This document shows, piece after piece, positions 1 to 10,292 of a stretch of 64,000 nucleotides of DNA. Position 1 is the stretch's first letter, and the number at the start of each line of letters is the position of its first letter. The translations under genes and the position numbers were made by a program. This DNA comes from Fructobacillus apis. GTDB taxonomy: Bacteria; Bacillota; Bacilli; Lactobacillales; Lactobacillaceae. Location: positions 1 through 64,000 of the forward strand of contig NZ_JAMWYK010000002.1 of assembly GCF_023893635.1 (NCBI RefSeq), written 5' to 3'. A model generated the notes under the pieces. It saw only the letters and a program-made list of their open reading frames with translations. It was not told the DNA's origin and searched no databases.

Positions 1-16
1 GTGATATTTTTTGCAT

Positions 17-76
17 AAAAAGCTCCTATGATTAAATTATATCGAACATTTTTGTCCATAATTTAATCATAGGAGC
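17..76 (-). terminator. Terminator after ART-like pseudogene
   Basis: A perfect 19-bp inverted repeat (22-40 and 58-76) is followed on the minus strand by a run of five T (17-21). The stop codon of the upstream gene (63-65) lies inside the stem. Confidence 0.75.
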
Positions 77-446
77 CGGAAATCGCTTTTTCCATGAAAA
101 GCCGTTGCAAACCAACAAACAATTTCCGTGTTTGGTAATCATTCAAAATCAGTGCCTTATCATCCTCAACTTTTATTTCAATTTTCAAAACGGCGATCTC
201 TTGGGTGCTCACTTTATGGAAATCTCTCGCATACTGGCGTGCATTCTCCACCGCCGACTAAACGTAGCAGACGTCGGACTGGAAACTTTCATCCACATAC
301 CCGTACACTCCCCGCCCCAAGTCGTTGGGATAGCGAGCTAGTTCTGCCTTCGTTTCGTTCGAATCCGCATCATTGATGAAGCCCTCCTTCAAAATCCTGG
401 CAGCGTTCTTTTTGGATGTGCCGTGGTATGCCGTTAACGTGATCAT
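63..446 (-). pseudogene. ADP-ribosyltransferase-like small protein, interrupted by in-frame amber stop
   Basis: The reading frame from an ATG at 446 (preceded by a GGAGG about 8 nt upstream) begins MITLTAYHGTSKKNAARIL, a Y-H-G-T...A..IL..GF pattern typical of the N-terminal strand of PARP/DUF3990-like ADP-ribosyltransferase folds. It then shows an LGRGVYGY element. A TAG codon at 258-260 interrupts the frame, and the same frame continues without any shift (SAVENARQYARDF...) to a TAA at 63-65. A single base change (for example from TGG or CAG) would explain it. The uninterrupted product would be about 127 residues. The frame also extends upstream to a TTG at 551, without a convincing ribosome site. 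What I see is one frame with one nonsense codon; the family assignment is by motif resemblance only. It could instead be two short expressed pieces. Confidence 0.55.
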
Positions 447-584
447 GTCCGCGCCCTCCCGTGGTGTTGCAGGAAAAATGACAGTTAACAAGAACCCTAA
501 TTCGCCCAAATCATACACCCTTTCAACCCCCATGAATAGGCCCTTTTTCAATGTTATACAAAGTTTTTTTCTTTATATAAAAAC

Positions 585-619
585 AAAAAGCAGCGCTCCA
601 AAAGAGCGCTGCTTTTTTT
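585..619 (-). terminator. Bidirectional terminator downstream of uvrA
   Basis: A 10-bp GC-rich stem (589-598 with 604-613) has A-rich sequence on the left and a T run on the right (613-619), so it can end the minus-strand uvrA transcript. Confidence 0.8.
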
Positions 620-629
620 AAAACAATGT

Positions 630-3509
630 TTACTTGCTTTGGGCCTTTTCTCTGGCAATGTCGCGGTCCATGATTTCGCGGAGGTACTTAGCCGTGTAAG
701 ATTCCTCACTCTTGGCGACTTTCTCGGGTGTCCCCGTGGCGATGATTCGCCCGCCACCGGCACCACCTTCCGGACCAAGGTCGATCAACCAATCGGCGGA
801 CTTAATCACGTCGAGGTTGTGTTCGATAACCGTTACGGTGTTGCCGTTGTCAACGAGTCGATTCAAGACGCGGAGCAGGCGATCGATGTCATCCACGTGC
901 AAACCAGTCGTTGGCTCATCCAGGATGTAAATCGTCTTCCCGTTCGTGCGACGGTGGAGCTCTGAAGCGAGCTTCATCCGCTGCGCTTCACCACCAGAAA
1001 GGGTCGTGGCAGATTGTCCGAGCTTTACGTAACCCAAACCAACGTCCACAATCGTTTGCAAGCGGCGTGCAATCTTAGGAATTGGGGCAAAGAAGTCCAG
1101 GGCTTCTTCGGCCGTCATGTCCAAAACTTGGGAGATGGTGTGTCCCTTGTACGTCACTTCGAGCGTTTCGGAGTTGTAGCGGGTTCCATGACACACTTCA
1201 CAGTCGACGTAGACGTCGGGCAGGAAGTTCATCTCAATTTTGATGACACCGTCACCACGACAGTTCTCACAACGTCCACCCTTCGTGTTGAAGGAGAAAC
1301 GCCCCTTGGAGTAACCACGGAGCTTGGCTTCGTTGGTTTCGGCAAAGAGTGAGCGAATATCGTCGAAGACCCCCGTGTAGGTTGCCGGGTTGGAACGCGG
1401 TGTACGACCGATTGGTGACTGGTCGATGTCGACAACTTGTTCGACGTTTTCGACCCCTTCAATCTTACGGAAGGCACCCGGCTTGTTGGAGTTCTTGTTC
1501 AGCTTCTGCTTCAACGCACGCTTCAGGATGCTATTGACCAAGGTTGACTTACCGGAACCAGAAACACCGGTCACGGCGACGAACTTACCAAGTGGGAACT
1601 TGGCCGTCACGTTCTTCAGGTTGTTTTCCTTGGCACCGCGAACGATGATTTCCTCACCGTTCCCCTTGCGGCGTGTCTTTGGAACCGGGATAAACTTCTT
1701 TCCGGAGAGGTACTCCCCTGTCAAAGAGTTCGGATCCTTTGCGACCTCTTCGGGGGTTCCAACGGACATAATCTTTCCACCGAGGCTTCCGGCACCGGGA
1801 CCAACGTCAATGAGGTAGTCGGCGGCGTTCATCGTGTCCTCGTCGTGTTCGACGACAACAAGCGTGTTGCCGAGGTCACGCATGGCTTGCATCGAAGCGA
1901 GCAACTTGTCGTTGTCACGCTGGTGCAAACCGATGGAAGGTTCGTCCAAAACATAGAGCACACCGGAAAGGTTGGCCCCGATTTGGGTGGCCAAACGGAT
2001 ACGCTGCGCTTCTCCACCGGAAAGGGTGGAAGCGGTACGCGAAAGCGTCAGGTAGTCCAAACCAACGGAGGACAGGAAACCAAGACGGTCACGAATCTCT
2101 TTCAAAATTGGTTGAGCGATTTCGGTGTCCTGTTGACCGAGTTCGAGGTTCTGGAAGAATGCCAATTCCTCGTCGACCGGCCAGTTGGAAACATCACCGA
2201 TGTTCTTACCCCCGACTTTGATGGACAAAGCCGCCGGGTTCAAACGGTACCCGTGACAGGCCGGACAAGTGAGCTTTGTCATGTACTGGGCCATCGTGTC
2301 GCGGGTGAAATCGGAGTTTGTTTCCTTGAAGCGGCGGTCGATGTTGTTCATCACCCCTTCAAACGGCTGGTCGACGTCACGAACGCCACCGAAGTCGTTT
2401 TGGAAGTGGAAGTGGAAGTCCTTGTCACCGGAACCGTACAAGACCATGTCTTGTTGTTCCTTCTTCAAGTCCTTGAAGGGCACGTCTTCTGGAATGCCGA
2501 ACTGTTCACAGAACTGGGATAGCATTTCAGGATAGTAGTTGGAAGAGATGGGGTTCCAAGGGGCGATGGCACCCTGCTTCAGGGTCTTCTCGTCGTCTGG
2601 AACGACCAAATCGATGTCGACTTCTTGGTTGGCACCGAGTCCCTGACAGACTGGGCAGGCCCCGTCAGGCGCGTTAAATGAGAACAGGCGTGGTTCCAAA
2701 CGTCCTGGACGGAAGTGGCTCAGTTCCCCGAGGTAGTGGTCAGACATCCGGATGGGGGCCGGCGCTTCTTCTTCAGGGTCACGAACGACGGGTTCCATGA
2801 CAACCAATCCGTTGGCGAGGCCCGTGGCCGCTTCGATGGAATCGAAGAGACGGGAGCGGGAGCCTTCACGCATCACGACACGGTCGACTAAGACGGCGAT
2901 GTCGTGCTTCTTGTTGCGCTCGAGGGCGAGGTCGTCTTGCTGGTCGAGTTCGATAACTTCGCCGTCGACTTTGGCGCGGAGGTAACCCTGCTTTTGCATC
3001 TTTTCAAAGGCCTTTTGGTGAGTCCCTTTGACGCCTTCAATGATGGGCGCAAAGACTTGTAAGCGCGTGCCTTCGGGCAGCGTCTTTTGGACGTAGTCGA
3101 CCATTTGGTCGATGGTCTGCATGATCTTTGTGCCGTCTTTGGGGTCGTCGGGCTTTCCAACGCGGGCGAAGAGCAGACGGAAGTAGTCCGCAATTTCGGT
3201 TACCGTTCCAACCGTGGAACGGGGATTGTTGGACGTGGTCTTCTGGTCAATGGAAATGGCTGGTGAGAGCCCTTCAATCGAGTCGACGTCAGGCTTGTCC
3301 ATCTGGCCCAGAAATTGCCGGGCGTAGGATGAAAGTGATTCGACGTAGCGACGTTGTCCTTCGGCGTAGAGCGTGTCGAAGGCGAGCGATGACTTACCGG
3401 AACCAGACAGTCCCGTGACGACGGTGAGCGACCCCTTTGGGATGTCGACGTCGATGTTCTTTAGGTTGTGGGCGCGTGCGCCGCGAATTTCAATGTTGTT
3501 CTTTGCCAT
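630..3509 (-). CDS. uvrA: UvrA, excinuclease ABC subunit A
   Basis: DNA damage-recognition ATPase of nucleotide excision repair; dimerises, binds lesions and loads UvrB. The 959-residue product has the usual full length, with two ABC ATPase halves: a first P-loop GLSGSGKSS near residue 33, a second P-loop GVSGSGKST, and two LSGGEAQR signature motifs. Zinc-finger CxxC pairs (CPVC, CPAC, CENC, CEVC) are present. I use the ATG at 3509 (MAKNN...) because it has an AGGAGAGG about 6 nt upstream; an in-frame TTG at 3527 has no ribosome site. uvrB lies upstream on the same strand, separated by 163 bp with a hairpin, so the pair may be co-transcribed or have separate promoters. Confidence 0.98.
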   Translation of the reverse strand: MAKNNIEIRGARAHNLKNIDVDIPKGSLTVVTGLSGSGKSSLAFDTLYAEGQRRYVESLSSYARQFLGQMDKPDVDSIEGLSPAISIDQKTTSNNPRSTVGTVTEIADYFRLLFARVGKPDDPKDGTKIMQTIDQMVDYVQKTLPEGTRLQVFAPIIEGVKGTHQKAFEKMQKQGYLRAKVDGEVIELDQQDDLALERNKKHDIAVLVDRVVMREGSRSRLFDSIEAATGLANGLVVMEPVVRDPEEEAPAPIRMSDHYLGELSHFRPGRLEPRLFSFNAPDGACPVCQGLGANQEVDIDLVVPDDEKTLKQGAIAPWNPISSNYYPEMLSQFCEQFGIPEDVPFKDLKKEQQDMVLYGSGDKDFHFHFQNDFGGVRDVDQPFEGVMNNIDRRFKETNSDFTRDTMAQYMTKLTCPACHGYRLNPAALSIKVGGKNIGDVSNWPVDEELAFFQNLELGQQDTEIAQPILKEIRDRLGFLSSVGLDYLTLSRTASTLSGGEAQRIRLATQIGANLSGVLYVLDEPSIGLHQRDNDKLLASMQAMRDLGNTLVVVEHDEDTMNAADYLIDVGPGAGSLGGKIMSVGTPEEVAKDPNSLTGEYLSGKKFIPVPKTRRKGNGEEIIVRGAKENNLKNVTAKFPLGKFVAVTGVSGSGKSTLVNSILKRALKQKLNKNSNKPGAFRKIEGVENVEQVVDIDQSPIGRTPRSNPATYTGVFDDIRSLFAETNEAKLRGYSKGRFSFNTKGGRCENCRGDGVIKIEMNFLPDVYVDCEVCHGTRYNSETLEVTYKGHTISQVLDMTAEEALDFFAPIPKIARRLQTIVDVGLGYVKLGQSATTLSGGEAQRMKLASELHRRTNGKTIYILDEPTTGLHVDDIDRLLRVLNRLVDNGNTVTVIEHNLDVIKSADWLIDLGPEGGAGGGRIIATGTPEKVAKSEESYTAKYLREIMDRDIAREKAQSK

Positions 3510-3611
3510 TCGATCCTCTCCTAGCAAAAAAGCCGTTGCCGACTTTTAAATCTTGCTGGTTGGTGTGGTCCACCAGCCTGCTTTTGCAGCTTTGTTTTAA
3601 TTTGTGAAAAC

Positions 3612-3628
3612 GCCGCCCAATGGGCGGC
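3612..3628 (-). terminator. GC-rich hairpin between uvrB and uvrA
   Basis: A 7-bp GCCGCCC/GGGCGGC stem with a 3-nt loop, followed on the minus strand by GTTTTCAC. The T tract is poor, so it may attenuate rather than terminate transcription between uvrB and uvrA. Confidence 0.4.
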
Positions 3629-3672
3629 TAAGCCCGTGAGGCCCTGAGGTTTCGCTTCTCTAGCAAAATCCC

Positions 3673-5685
3673 CTAGCGGCCCGCTTGCTTCTTTAACTTC
3701 ATGATGTTGTCGCGAACCTTCGCGGCCGTTTCGAAGTCCAGCTCCTTGGCGGCAGCCTTCATTTGGTTGGCCAAGTTCTCCAGAATATCGGTCTGGTCGG
3801 CCTTTGGCAGGTCGGCGAAGTCCACTTCGGTCAAGTCCACGGACTCTTCGACTTCGGCTGGCTTTGACGATGAAATCAGGTCACGGATGTCCTTTTTGAT
3901 GGTCATCGGCGTGATGCCGTGTTCCTCGTTGTAAGCCATCTGAATTTCACGACGACGGGCCGTTTCATCGATGGCAGCCTGCATGGCCTTGGTGGTCTTG
4001 TCCGCGTACATAATCACGTGACCGTTGGCGTTACGAGCCGCACGTCCGATTGTCTGGATAAGGGAGCGCGGATTACGCAAGAACCCTTCCTTGTCGGCAT
4101 CCAAGATGGCAACAAGGGAAGTTTCCGGCACGTCGATTCCCTCACGCAACAGGTTGATTCCAACCAGTACGTCGTACTTTCCCAGACGCAGCTCGCGGAT
4201 AATTTTCGTTCGCTCCAGCGTCTTGATGTCGGAGTGCAGGTAGGCGACCTTGATTCCGACATCCTTCAGGTAGTCGGTCAAATCTTCTGACATCCGCTTC
4301 GTCAGCGTCGTGATGAAGACACGCTCGTCCTTTTCGATGCGCTTGTTGATCTCGCCGACCAGGTCATCAATCTGACCCATGACGGGACGCACTTCGATTT
4401 CAGGGTCGAGTAGTCCGGTTGGTCGGATAATCTGCTCGACGACGTCTTCCTTTGGCACCTTCTCGAGTTCGTAGTCACCCGGCGTTGCGGACATGTAAAT
4501 AATCTGGTTGACGTGGTCCTCAAATTCCGGCAGCTGCAAAGGCCGATTGTCCAAGGCGGATGGTAGACGGAAACCGTAGTCGACAAGCGTTTGCTTACGA
4601 GCACGGTCACCGTTGTACATTCCGCGGACCTGCGGCATCGTCACGTGGCTTTCGTCCACGACAATCAAGAAGTCGTCGGGGAAGAAATCAAGCAGCGTAA
4701 AGGGCGCCTCGCCCTCCTTGCGACCGTCCATCCAACGGGAATAGTTTTCAATTCCAGGCGTGAAGCCCATTTCTTGAAGCATGGCCAAATCGTATTCAGT
4801 TCGCTGGCGGAGCCGTTGGGCTTCGAGCAGCTTGCCCTCACCCTCGAGTTCCTTCAAGCGCTCGTCCATTTCCTCGCGGATACCGGTCAATGCTTCCTTC
4901 ATCCGTTCGTCGTCGGTCATGAAGTGCTTGGCAGGGTAAATGGCCACGTAGTCCTTTTCGGACACAATCTGACCGGTCAGCGCGTTAATCTGGCGAATCC
5001 GGTCAATCTCATCCCCGAAGAACTCGACGCGCATGGCCAACTCGTCTTGAGAGGATGGGAAGATTTCAATAACATCCCCTCGCACGCGGAAGGTACCACG
5101 TTGAAAGTCGATGTCGTTCCGGGCGAATTGCACATCCACCAGGTCGTGCATCAACTGGTTTCGCCCGTACTCCTCGCCGACACGCAATGAAATCACGTGG
5201 CTCTTATACTGGTGGGGGTCACCCAGCCCGAAAATCGAGGATACCGAAGCGACAACAATGGTATCGTTTCGCTCGAACAAAGAAGCCGTTGCGGAGTTTC
5301 GCAACTGGTCGATTTCGTCGTTGATGGCGGAATCCTTTTCAATGAACGTGTCAGAAGATGGCACGTAGGCTTCTGGCTGGTAGTAGTCATAGTAGGACAC
5401 GAAGTATTCCACCGCGTTGTTCGGGAAGAATTCCTTCAACTCGGAGTAGAGTTGTCCAGCCAGGGTCTTGTTGTGGGAGAGCACCAGCGTCGGCTTGTTG
5501 TTTTGGGCAATCACGTTTGAAATCGTGAAGGTCTTTCCCGTTCCGGTTGCCCCGAGCAAGATTTGTTCCTTAACGCCCTTCTTCAAGCCGTCGACCAACT
5601 TATTGATCGCCTTTGGCTGATCACCGGTTGGTTGGTACTTGGAAACAACGTCAAACTGTTCATCTTTGCGTTTTGGTTCCACCAT
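3673..5685 (-). CDS. uvrB: UvrB, excinuclease ABC subunit B
   Basis: Helicase-like damage-verification subunit of nucleotide excision repair; receives DNA from UvrA and recruits UvrC. The 670-residue product has the Walker [11 protein letters not shown] near residue 43, the beta-hairpin tract [12 protein letters not shown], the helicase motif [10 protein letters not shown] and QTIGRAARN near the end of the motor, and a C-terminal UVR domain ([13 protein letters not shown]). ATG at 5685 is preceded by AAAGGGGAG. A TATAAT-like -10 lies at 5720-5725, just downstream of the ltaS terminator, so uvrB probably starts its own transcript. Confidence 0.98.
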   Translation of the reverse strand: MVEPKRKDEQFDVVSKYQPTGDQPKAINKLVDGLKKGVKEQILLGATGTGKTFTISNVIAQNNKPTLVLSHNKTLAGQLYSELKEFFPNNAVEYFVSYYDYYQPEAYVPSSDTFIEKDSAINDEIDQLRNSATASLFERNDTIVVASVSSIFGLGDPHQYKSHVISLRVGEEYGRNQLMHDLVDVQFARNDIDFQRGTFRVRGDVIEIFPSSQDELAMRVEFFGDEIDRIRQINALTGQIVSEKDYVAIYPAKHFMTDDERMKEALTGIREEMDERLKELEGEGKLLEAQRLRQRTEYDLAMLQEMGFTPGIENYSRWMDGRKEGEAPFTLLDFFPDDFLIVVDESHVTMPQVRGMYNGDRARKQTLVDYGFRLPSALDNRPLQLPEFEDHVNQIIYMSATPGDYELEKVPKEDVVEQIIRPTGLLDPEIEVRPVMGQIDDLVGEINKRIEKDERVFITTLTKRMSEDLTDYLKDVGIKVAYLHSDIKTLERTKIIRELRLGKYDVLVGINLLREGIDVPETSLVAILDADKEGFLRNPRSLIQTIGRAARNANGHVIMYADKTTKAMQAAIDETARRREIQMAYNEEHGITPMTIKKDIRDLISSSKPAEVEESVDLTEVDFADLPKADQTDILENLANQMKAAAKELDFETAAKVRDNIMKLKKQAGR

Positions 5686-5719
5686 GGTACTCCCCTTTCA
5701 ATGTAAAGTCACTTTCTCC

Positions 5720-5725
5720 ATTATA
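5720..5725 (-). promoter_or_regulatory. Putative -10 element of uvrB
   Basis: Minus-strand TATAAT, about 35 nt upstream of the uvrB start codon. The corresponding -35 would fall in the terminator stem and is not convincing. No LexA-type dyad was recognised. Confidence 0.35.
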
Positions 5726-5732
5726 ACAAAAA

Positions 5733-5769
5733 GAACAAAAACGAACAGATGTTCTGTTCGTTTTTGTTC
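5733..5769 (-). terminator. Terminator of the ltaS operon
   Basis: A perfect 16-bp inverted repeat (5733-5748 and 5754-5769, 5-nt loop) lies immediately after the ltaS stop codon. Confidence 0.75.
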
Positions 5770-5779
5770 AATTAAAAGC

Positions 5780-7900
5780 TTAATTATTCTTCAGTTCAGG
5801 CGCGTCGGTCTGGTAATCGTTAACCGTCGACTGGCCACCCTTCTGCTTCAACAAGGACGTTGGGTTGGATTGCTGGTTTTGTTGCAATGCCTTCAACGCC
5901 TTCTTCTTGTTGTAGTCGTAAGAAGTCTTGTTCACGTTGGTGAAGTTCAAGCGTGACTTGTCGAAACGCAGCAAGTCCCCGGTAATGACTTTGTCAGAGT
6001 AAGAAAGCGACTGGTCGGCATAGGTTTGCGTCCGCTTAGCCGTGGCTTGGAGCGCTGGGTTATCCTTCATGAAGACCTGTTGACCAGACTTCGTATCGAA
6101 GTATTCGTTGCGGTACTTCGTGTAGGTTGGTGTGACCCAGTCCCCGTTCCGGAAGACAACCGTCTGCTGGTTTTGCGCGGACAACAAGTCGTGTCCGAAC
6201 AACGTCATACCGTCCGTTGAAACACCTAGGAGGTGAAGCAACGTTGGCATCATGTCGATTTCACCACCGATGGTGTGGTTGATTCCCCCCTGCAAACCGG
6301 TTCCGTGAATCATGAATGGCACCTTCTGGAAGTTGGCCAAGTCATTGTTGTTCACGGAGTCCTTACCAAGCAACTTAGCAATGGCTGGCTTGTGGTTTTC
6401 AGAGATTCCGTAGTGGTCGCCGTACAAGACGAAGGTCGAGTTGTCGTACAGACCGGTCTTCTTCAAGTAGTCCATCAATTCACCGAAGGACTGATCCAAG
6501 TAGTGGGCCGTTTGCACGTAACCGTCGACGGTTGAGTCACCCGTTTCCGTGGCTGGGAAGTCGATGTTTTGCTTATCCAAACCGTATGGGTAGTGGTTAG
6601 TAACCGTAATCAACTTCGCGTAGAACGGTTGTGGCAACTGCTCGATGTACTGAGCGGAATCCTTCAAGAAAATCTTATCCTTCAACCCGTAACCAACGGA
6701 GTAGTTTGGGTTATCGGCGTTTGGATAGTAATCCTTTGAGAAGAAGTAGTTGTACCCAAAGGACTTATAGGTGTTGTTTCGGTTCCAGAAGGTCGAAACG
6801 TCACCGTGGAAGGCAGCCGACGTGTAGCCCTGCTGACCCAAGATGGCCGGCATGGCTTCGAAGGTGTTAGCCGTTCCGTACTTCGTCATGGCAGAACCCG
6901 TGGCCAAACCGTACAGGGAGTTTTCCTGCATCATTTCGGCATCGGAGGTCTTCCCCTGTCCGACCTGGTTGTAGAAGTTGTCAAAGGACAACGTGCTTTG
7001 ATCGTGGTAGAAGGCGTTCAAGTTTGGCGTCACTTCTTGACCATTCACCTTGTAGTCAATCAAGAACTGTTGGAAGGACTCCAAGTGAATCATGAAGACG
7101 TTCTTTCCCTTTTGCGTTCCGTAGTAGGAAGCGTTGGCGGGAATGTCGTTTTGTGCCAAGAAGGCCTTAACCTTGTTCAAATCCTTTGCCGTGGCTTCCT
7201 TACGGGAATCCGACTGCTTCTTGGTTTGGACGGCGTTAAAGGCCGCGTATTCGTTTAGTCCCAAGTACTTCACGATGTAGTTGTTGTCAAAGGAACGCGT
7301 CAAGAGGTCGGAACGGTCAACGGAGGCAATTCCGAAGTCCACCAACATGAGCGCGATTCCCAAACAAGTGGTCAAAAAGGCGTAGCGCTTCTTCAATCCC
7401 TTCTTGCTCATTGGCCAGAACTTGATCAAGAGCAAGACGGCGATGACAACTAAGTCCAGGTAAACCAGGAAGTCCGTTGGCTTAATAATGGCCGCGATGG
7501 ACTTGCCGAGGTTGTTTCCGGTCGATGAACCGGAACCGAGGATTCCAAAGGACAAGAAGTCCGAGAATTCCCGGTAGTACAAGATGTTTGCAAAGAGCCA
7601 GACACTTTGAATTAAGTTCATCAACCAAATGAGGAAGTAGGCGACTTTACCACGGAAGTAAAGGGCGATTCCCAACAGGATAATGGTCGTTGGAATGGGG
7701 TTCAAAACGAGCAAGAACTGTTGCAAAGCACCCGTTGCGCCCAGGTTGAAGTTGAAGTGGTAGTTCACGTACGTCTTCAACCAGACCAAGATGACGTTAA
7801 TCAGGAAAAAACCGGTTAAGGTCGTCCAAAAGGACTTTTCCTTCAAAACGGTCAGTTTCGAAAACTGTTTTCTTGTTTCTGCTAAAAATTTAGCCATCAT
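5780..7900 (-). CDS. ltaS: Lipoteichoic acid synthase (LtaS-type sulfatase-fold membrane enzyme)
   Basis: Polymerises glycerol-phosphate units from phosphatidylglycerol onto a glycolipid anchor at the outer face of the membrane. The 706-residue product has five predicted N-terminal membrane segments (about 25-190), a linker, and an extracellular sulfatase-type domain. Visible catalytic features are the HLESF metal-ligand motif at about 272-276, the GKTSDAE motif with the nucleophilic Thr at about 318, FHGD near 365, NHYPY near 435, and GDHYG at about 494-498. The C-terminus is Q/N/K-rich. It is the last gene of an operon whose upstream genes make and probably move the glycolipid anchor, which supports an LTA role over another phosphoglycerol transferase. 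ATG ATG start at 7900/7897; the upstream GAGGAACC is a modest ribosome site. Confidence 0.93.
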   Translation of the reverse strand: MMAKFLAETRKQFSKLTVLKEKSFWTTLTGFFLINVILVWLKTYVNYHFNFNLGATGALQQFLLVLNPIPTTIILLGIALYFRGKVAYFLIWLMNLIQSVWLFANILYYREFSDFLSFGILGSGSSTGNNLGKSIAAIIKPTDFLVYLDLVVIAVLLLIKFWPMSKKGLKKRYAFLTTCLGIALMLVDFGIASVDRSDLLTRSFDNNYIVKYLGLNEYAAFNAVQTKKQSDSRKEATAKDLNKVKAFLAQNDIPANASYYGTQKGKNVFMIHLESFQQFLIDYKVNGQEVTPNLNAFYHDQSTLSFDNFYNQVGQGKTSDAEMMQENSLYGLATGSAMTKYGTANTFEAMPAILGQQGYTSAAFHGDVSTFWNRNNTYKSFGYNYFFSKDYYPNADNPNYSVGYGLKDKIFLKDSAQYIEQLPQPFYAKLITVTNHYPYGLDKQNIDFPATETGDSTVDGYVQTAHYLDQSFGELMDYLKKTGLYDNSTFVLYGDHYGISENHKPAIAKLLGKDSVNNNDLANFQKVPFMIHGTGLQGGINHTIGGEIDMMPTLLHLLGVSTDGMTLFGHDLLSAQNQQTVVFRNGDWVTPTYTKYRNEYFDTKSGQQVFMKDNPALQATAKRTQTYADQSLSYSDKVITGDLLRFDKSRLNFTNVNKTSYDYNKKKALKALQQNQQSNPTSLLKQKGGQSTVNDYQTDAPELKNN

Positions 7901-7925
7901 AAGTGGTTCCTCATAAAAAGAGACC

Positions 7926-8180
7926 TTAAAAGGTCAACTGTACATCACGTAAGAGATCGAAGATTTCAATGGCGACCAGGTCGACATCGTCAAAGTGGTA
8001 ATGCTTTTTCAACCGGTGGTCCAAAATGTCCCAATCCTGGTTTTCTTGGTCGTAGGTGACCTTCAGCAACTCCAGGCCGTATAGGTCAAAGCGTCGGCTT
8101 TGATAGCGTCCGTCGGACGCCTTTTCCATGGCAAAGAGCCGCTTCAAAATTGATTCCAATTGACTGTTTTCTTCGGTCAT
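7926..8180 (-). CDS. YkuJ-family (DUF1797) small protein
   Basis: An 84-residue soluble protein. The C-terminal stretch DDVDLVAIEIFDLLRD closely resembles the conserved end of Bacillus YkuJ (DxVxIEIFELL). Family function is not established to my knowledge. The start codon overlaps the stop of the upstream flippase-like gene by 4 bp (ATGA), implying translational coupling. It sits 25 bp before ltaS, so it belongs to the glycolipid/LTA transcription unit. Confidence 0.8.
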   Translation of the reverse strand: MTEENSQLESILKRLFAMEKASDGRYQSRRFDLYGLELLKVTYDQENQDWDILDHRLKKHYHFDDVDLVAIEIFDLLRDVQLTF

Positions 8181-9214
8181 GACTTCCTTCTTCGTTGTTC
8201 TTTAGTCGGAATGACGTAAGCCAAAATTCCGGCGAATAAAGCAAAATAGTAGGTAATCAAGCGCCAGATCAAGATGACCAGAACAAGCGTTGCTGGGTTC
8301 TTGACGAATGGCGTAAAGAGGAGCTGGAACGACAGTTCCGCTCCCCCAACCCCACCGGGGATTGGGAAGAGTGAAATCACCATGATGATCATGATGTTCA
8401 TGGCGATGATCAACCAGGGGTTGGCGTCTTGATAGCCGAAGGCCCGGATGACAAAGTAAGGCACCACGTACAAAGCGATGAGCTGCAGGCCCGTGTAGAC
8501 CGTTGCGATGAACAAGGACTTTGTGGACTTAATGACCCGCTTTGATTCCTCGTGGAAAGACAAAATCTTTTGTCGACTGGCTTCCTTAAAGTTTTCGACC
8601 TTTTCGCTCTTAATTAACCCTGAGATTAATTTAGCACCACCCTCGACGACTTTCAAGGAAAGCGTTGGCCAAAACATGACCAAGAGGATGCCCAGGATGA
8701 CCACCGCGTGAATGGCGATGGCAAACGGGATGAACGTGGCAAAGGCCGGGTTCACGTTTTCGTAGATGAAGTTCTCGGCGGCAAAGTCCCCCACCAAGAA
8801 GAACAACACCACGACAATTTGGTAAACCAAGAACTTCATCAAGATGACGGACAAGGCACGGGAGGCCGGGATGTTTCCCCGGGTCAAGCCCCAGAGCTGA
8901 GCCGGCTGTCCACCGGTGGCAAAGGGCGTCAAGCCGACACCTAACTGGTTCATCAAAGGGACTCGCATGAGTGTTCCCCATGAAGTGTCCTTTTGGTCCT
9001 CGTCCGAAAGCAAGGCGTGAGTCGCAAAGGCTTCCAAAACAAGGGACAGTATCATCATGAAGAGGCCACCCAAGAGGTAGCGCCAGTCCAAGACCTTCAA
9101 GGCTTCTTCCAGTTGCTTGCCGCGACCTGAGAGTTCGTTGGTCAAATAGTAAACCGTGATTCCGGTTAAGAGAAGGACGATTAATGCTGAGATTTGATTA
9201 CGACGTGACTTCAT
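8177..9214 (-). CDS. Flippase-like integral membrane protein (LPG-synthase TM domain family)
   Basis: A 345-residue polytopic protein with about eight hydrophobic segments, of the family formed by the membrane part of lysylphosphatidylglycerol synthases (YbhN/UPF0104 type). Features are FATGGQPAQLWGL near residue 99 and FPIPGGVGGAELSF near 285, both typical of this family. There is no cytosolic aminoacyl-transferase domain, so lysinylation is unlikely. Its position between two glycolipid glucosyltransferases and ltaS suggests it moves the glycolipid or LTA precursor across the membrane, as proposed for the homologous gene in Listeria. That role is inference from context. AAGGAGC precedes the ATG at 9214. 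Confidence 0.85.
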   Translation of the reverse strand: MKSRRNQISALIVLLLTGITVYYLTNELSGRGKQLEEALKVLDWRYLLGGLFMMILSLVLEAFATHALLSDEDQKDTSWGTLMRVPLMNQLGVGLTPFATGGQPAQLWGLTRGNIPASRALSVILMKFLVYQIVVVLFFLVGDFAAENFIYENVNPAFATFIPFAIAIHAVVILGILLVMFWPTLSLKVVEGGAKLISGLIKSEKVENFKEASRQKILSFHEESKRVIKSTKSLFIATVYTGLQLIALYVVPYFVIRAFGYQDANPWLIIAMNIMIIMVISLFPIPGGVGGAELSFQLLFTPFVKNPATLVLVILIWRLITYYFALFAGILAYVIPTKEQRRRKS

Positions 9215-9223
9215 ATGCGCTCC

Positions 9224-10291
9224 TTAGGATTGGTTTTCTGACCAGTCCAAAGTGACCGATCCATGCTCGTCAACGGGCAGGGTCTTTTCGTTTACAACCG
9301 CACGGTAAACGTCGTCCAAGATTTGACCAACCTGGTGCAAATCCTTGGACTTTGCGACGTCGTAGCCGGCGTCCGTCAAGTCCTTCTTGTCTCCAGCCAA
9401 GATGGCATCCATCTGCTGGTCAAAGTCGTCGACGTCCTTTGCCTTGTAACAGTTTTCCTGGTCCTTCAACCAGCCGTCATAGACCGGAATGTCGCGAACC
9501 AAGAGCTTCTGCTTGGAAGCCAAGGCTTCCAAGACCACGATTCCTTCGGTTTCTTCAAAGGATGGGTACAAGAACAAGTCGACACCCGCAAAGGCCCCCT
9601 TGATAATGTCCCCTGAAATGTAACCAGGGAAACGCAGGTTCTTTGGCGCGTGTTCGATGGCAAAGCGCACCTTTTGTGGCACCAAAGCCATGTTCGTGTG
9701 GCCGAACCAGATGAAGGTGATTTCAGGGTGACGCTTGGCAAGCTCGATGAAGTCAAAGAGCCCCTTGCGTTCGAAGAAGAGGCCAACGGACATCACGACC
9801 TTTTCGTCGTCCTTGATTTCAAAGTAGTCCTTGTAGAGTTGAATCTTTGATTCGTCGGGTTCGTACTTCGTCAAATCAATTCCGTTTGAAACCGGGTAGA
9901 TGGGTTGGGTCAGCCCGTAGTTTTCCAAGAGCGACTTGGAGTATGGCGTGGGCGTGATCAGGGCGTCGGCTTGCTTGTACAAGGCAATCAAGTACTTCTT
10001 GTACAGGGGCGCCATCAAGTTGGAACCAAAGAAGGAATTCCGGAAGTCTTCGTAGGTTGAGTGGGCGTGGTAAACGACCTTCTTTCCCATCTTCTGGGCC
10101 TTCTTAACCATGTACATGGACATCACACCGTAGGTGTTGATGTGCAAGACGTCAAAGTCTTCACACTTCGGGTCGGTCGTGACGGTCACGTCCTTGATGG
10201 GACCGAGTGCAGCCTGCTGCAAACGCAAGGCACGCCCGATACCGGACTGGGCGATTAAGTTTTGATTTTCGAAGTATAACAGAACTTTCAA
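9224..10291 (-). CDS. Glycosyltransferase (GT4), likely second sugar of the diglycosyl-diacylglycerol anchor
   Basis: A 355-residue GT-B glycosyltransferase that resembles Enterococcus BgsA / Listeria LafB (VLLYFENQN...SGIGRA at the N-terminus, HINTYG, YHAHSTYEDFRNSF, SNGIDL, and EETEGIVVLEALASK for nucleotide-sugar binding). It would add the second hexose to monoglucosyl-diacylglycerol on the cytosolic membrane face. I choose the TTG at 10291: it has TTAGGAG about 7 nt upstream and begins only 1 nt after the stop of the upstream gene. The longer ATG frame at 10348 would overlap that gene by 56 bp. Confidence 0.85.
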   Translation of the reverse strand: MKVLLYFENQNLIAQSGIGRALRLQQAALGPIKDVTVTTDPKCEDFDVLHINTYGVMSMYMVKKAQKMGKKVVYHAHSTYEDFRNSFFGSNLMAPLYKKYLIALYKQADALITPTPYSKSLLENYGLTQPIYPVSNGIDLTKYEPDESKIQLYKDYFEIKDDEKVVMSVGLFFERKGLFDFIELAKRHPEITFIWFGHTNMALVPQKVRFAIEHAPKNLRFPGYISGDIIKGAFAGVDLFLYPSFEETEGIVVLEALASKQKLLVRDIPVYDGWLKDQENCYKAKDVDDFDQQMDAILAGDKKDLTDAGYDVAKSKDLHQVGQILDDVYRAVVNEKTLPVDEHGSVTLDWSENQS

Positions 10292-10292
10292 A

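Noticed and set aside
1845-2522. 225-codon open frame on the plus strand inside uvrA
   Set aside because: It lies antisense to the strongly conserved uvrA coding sequence, has no ribosome site or family motif, and is explained by codon bias of uvrA.
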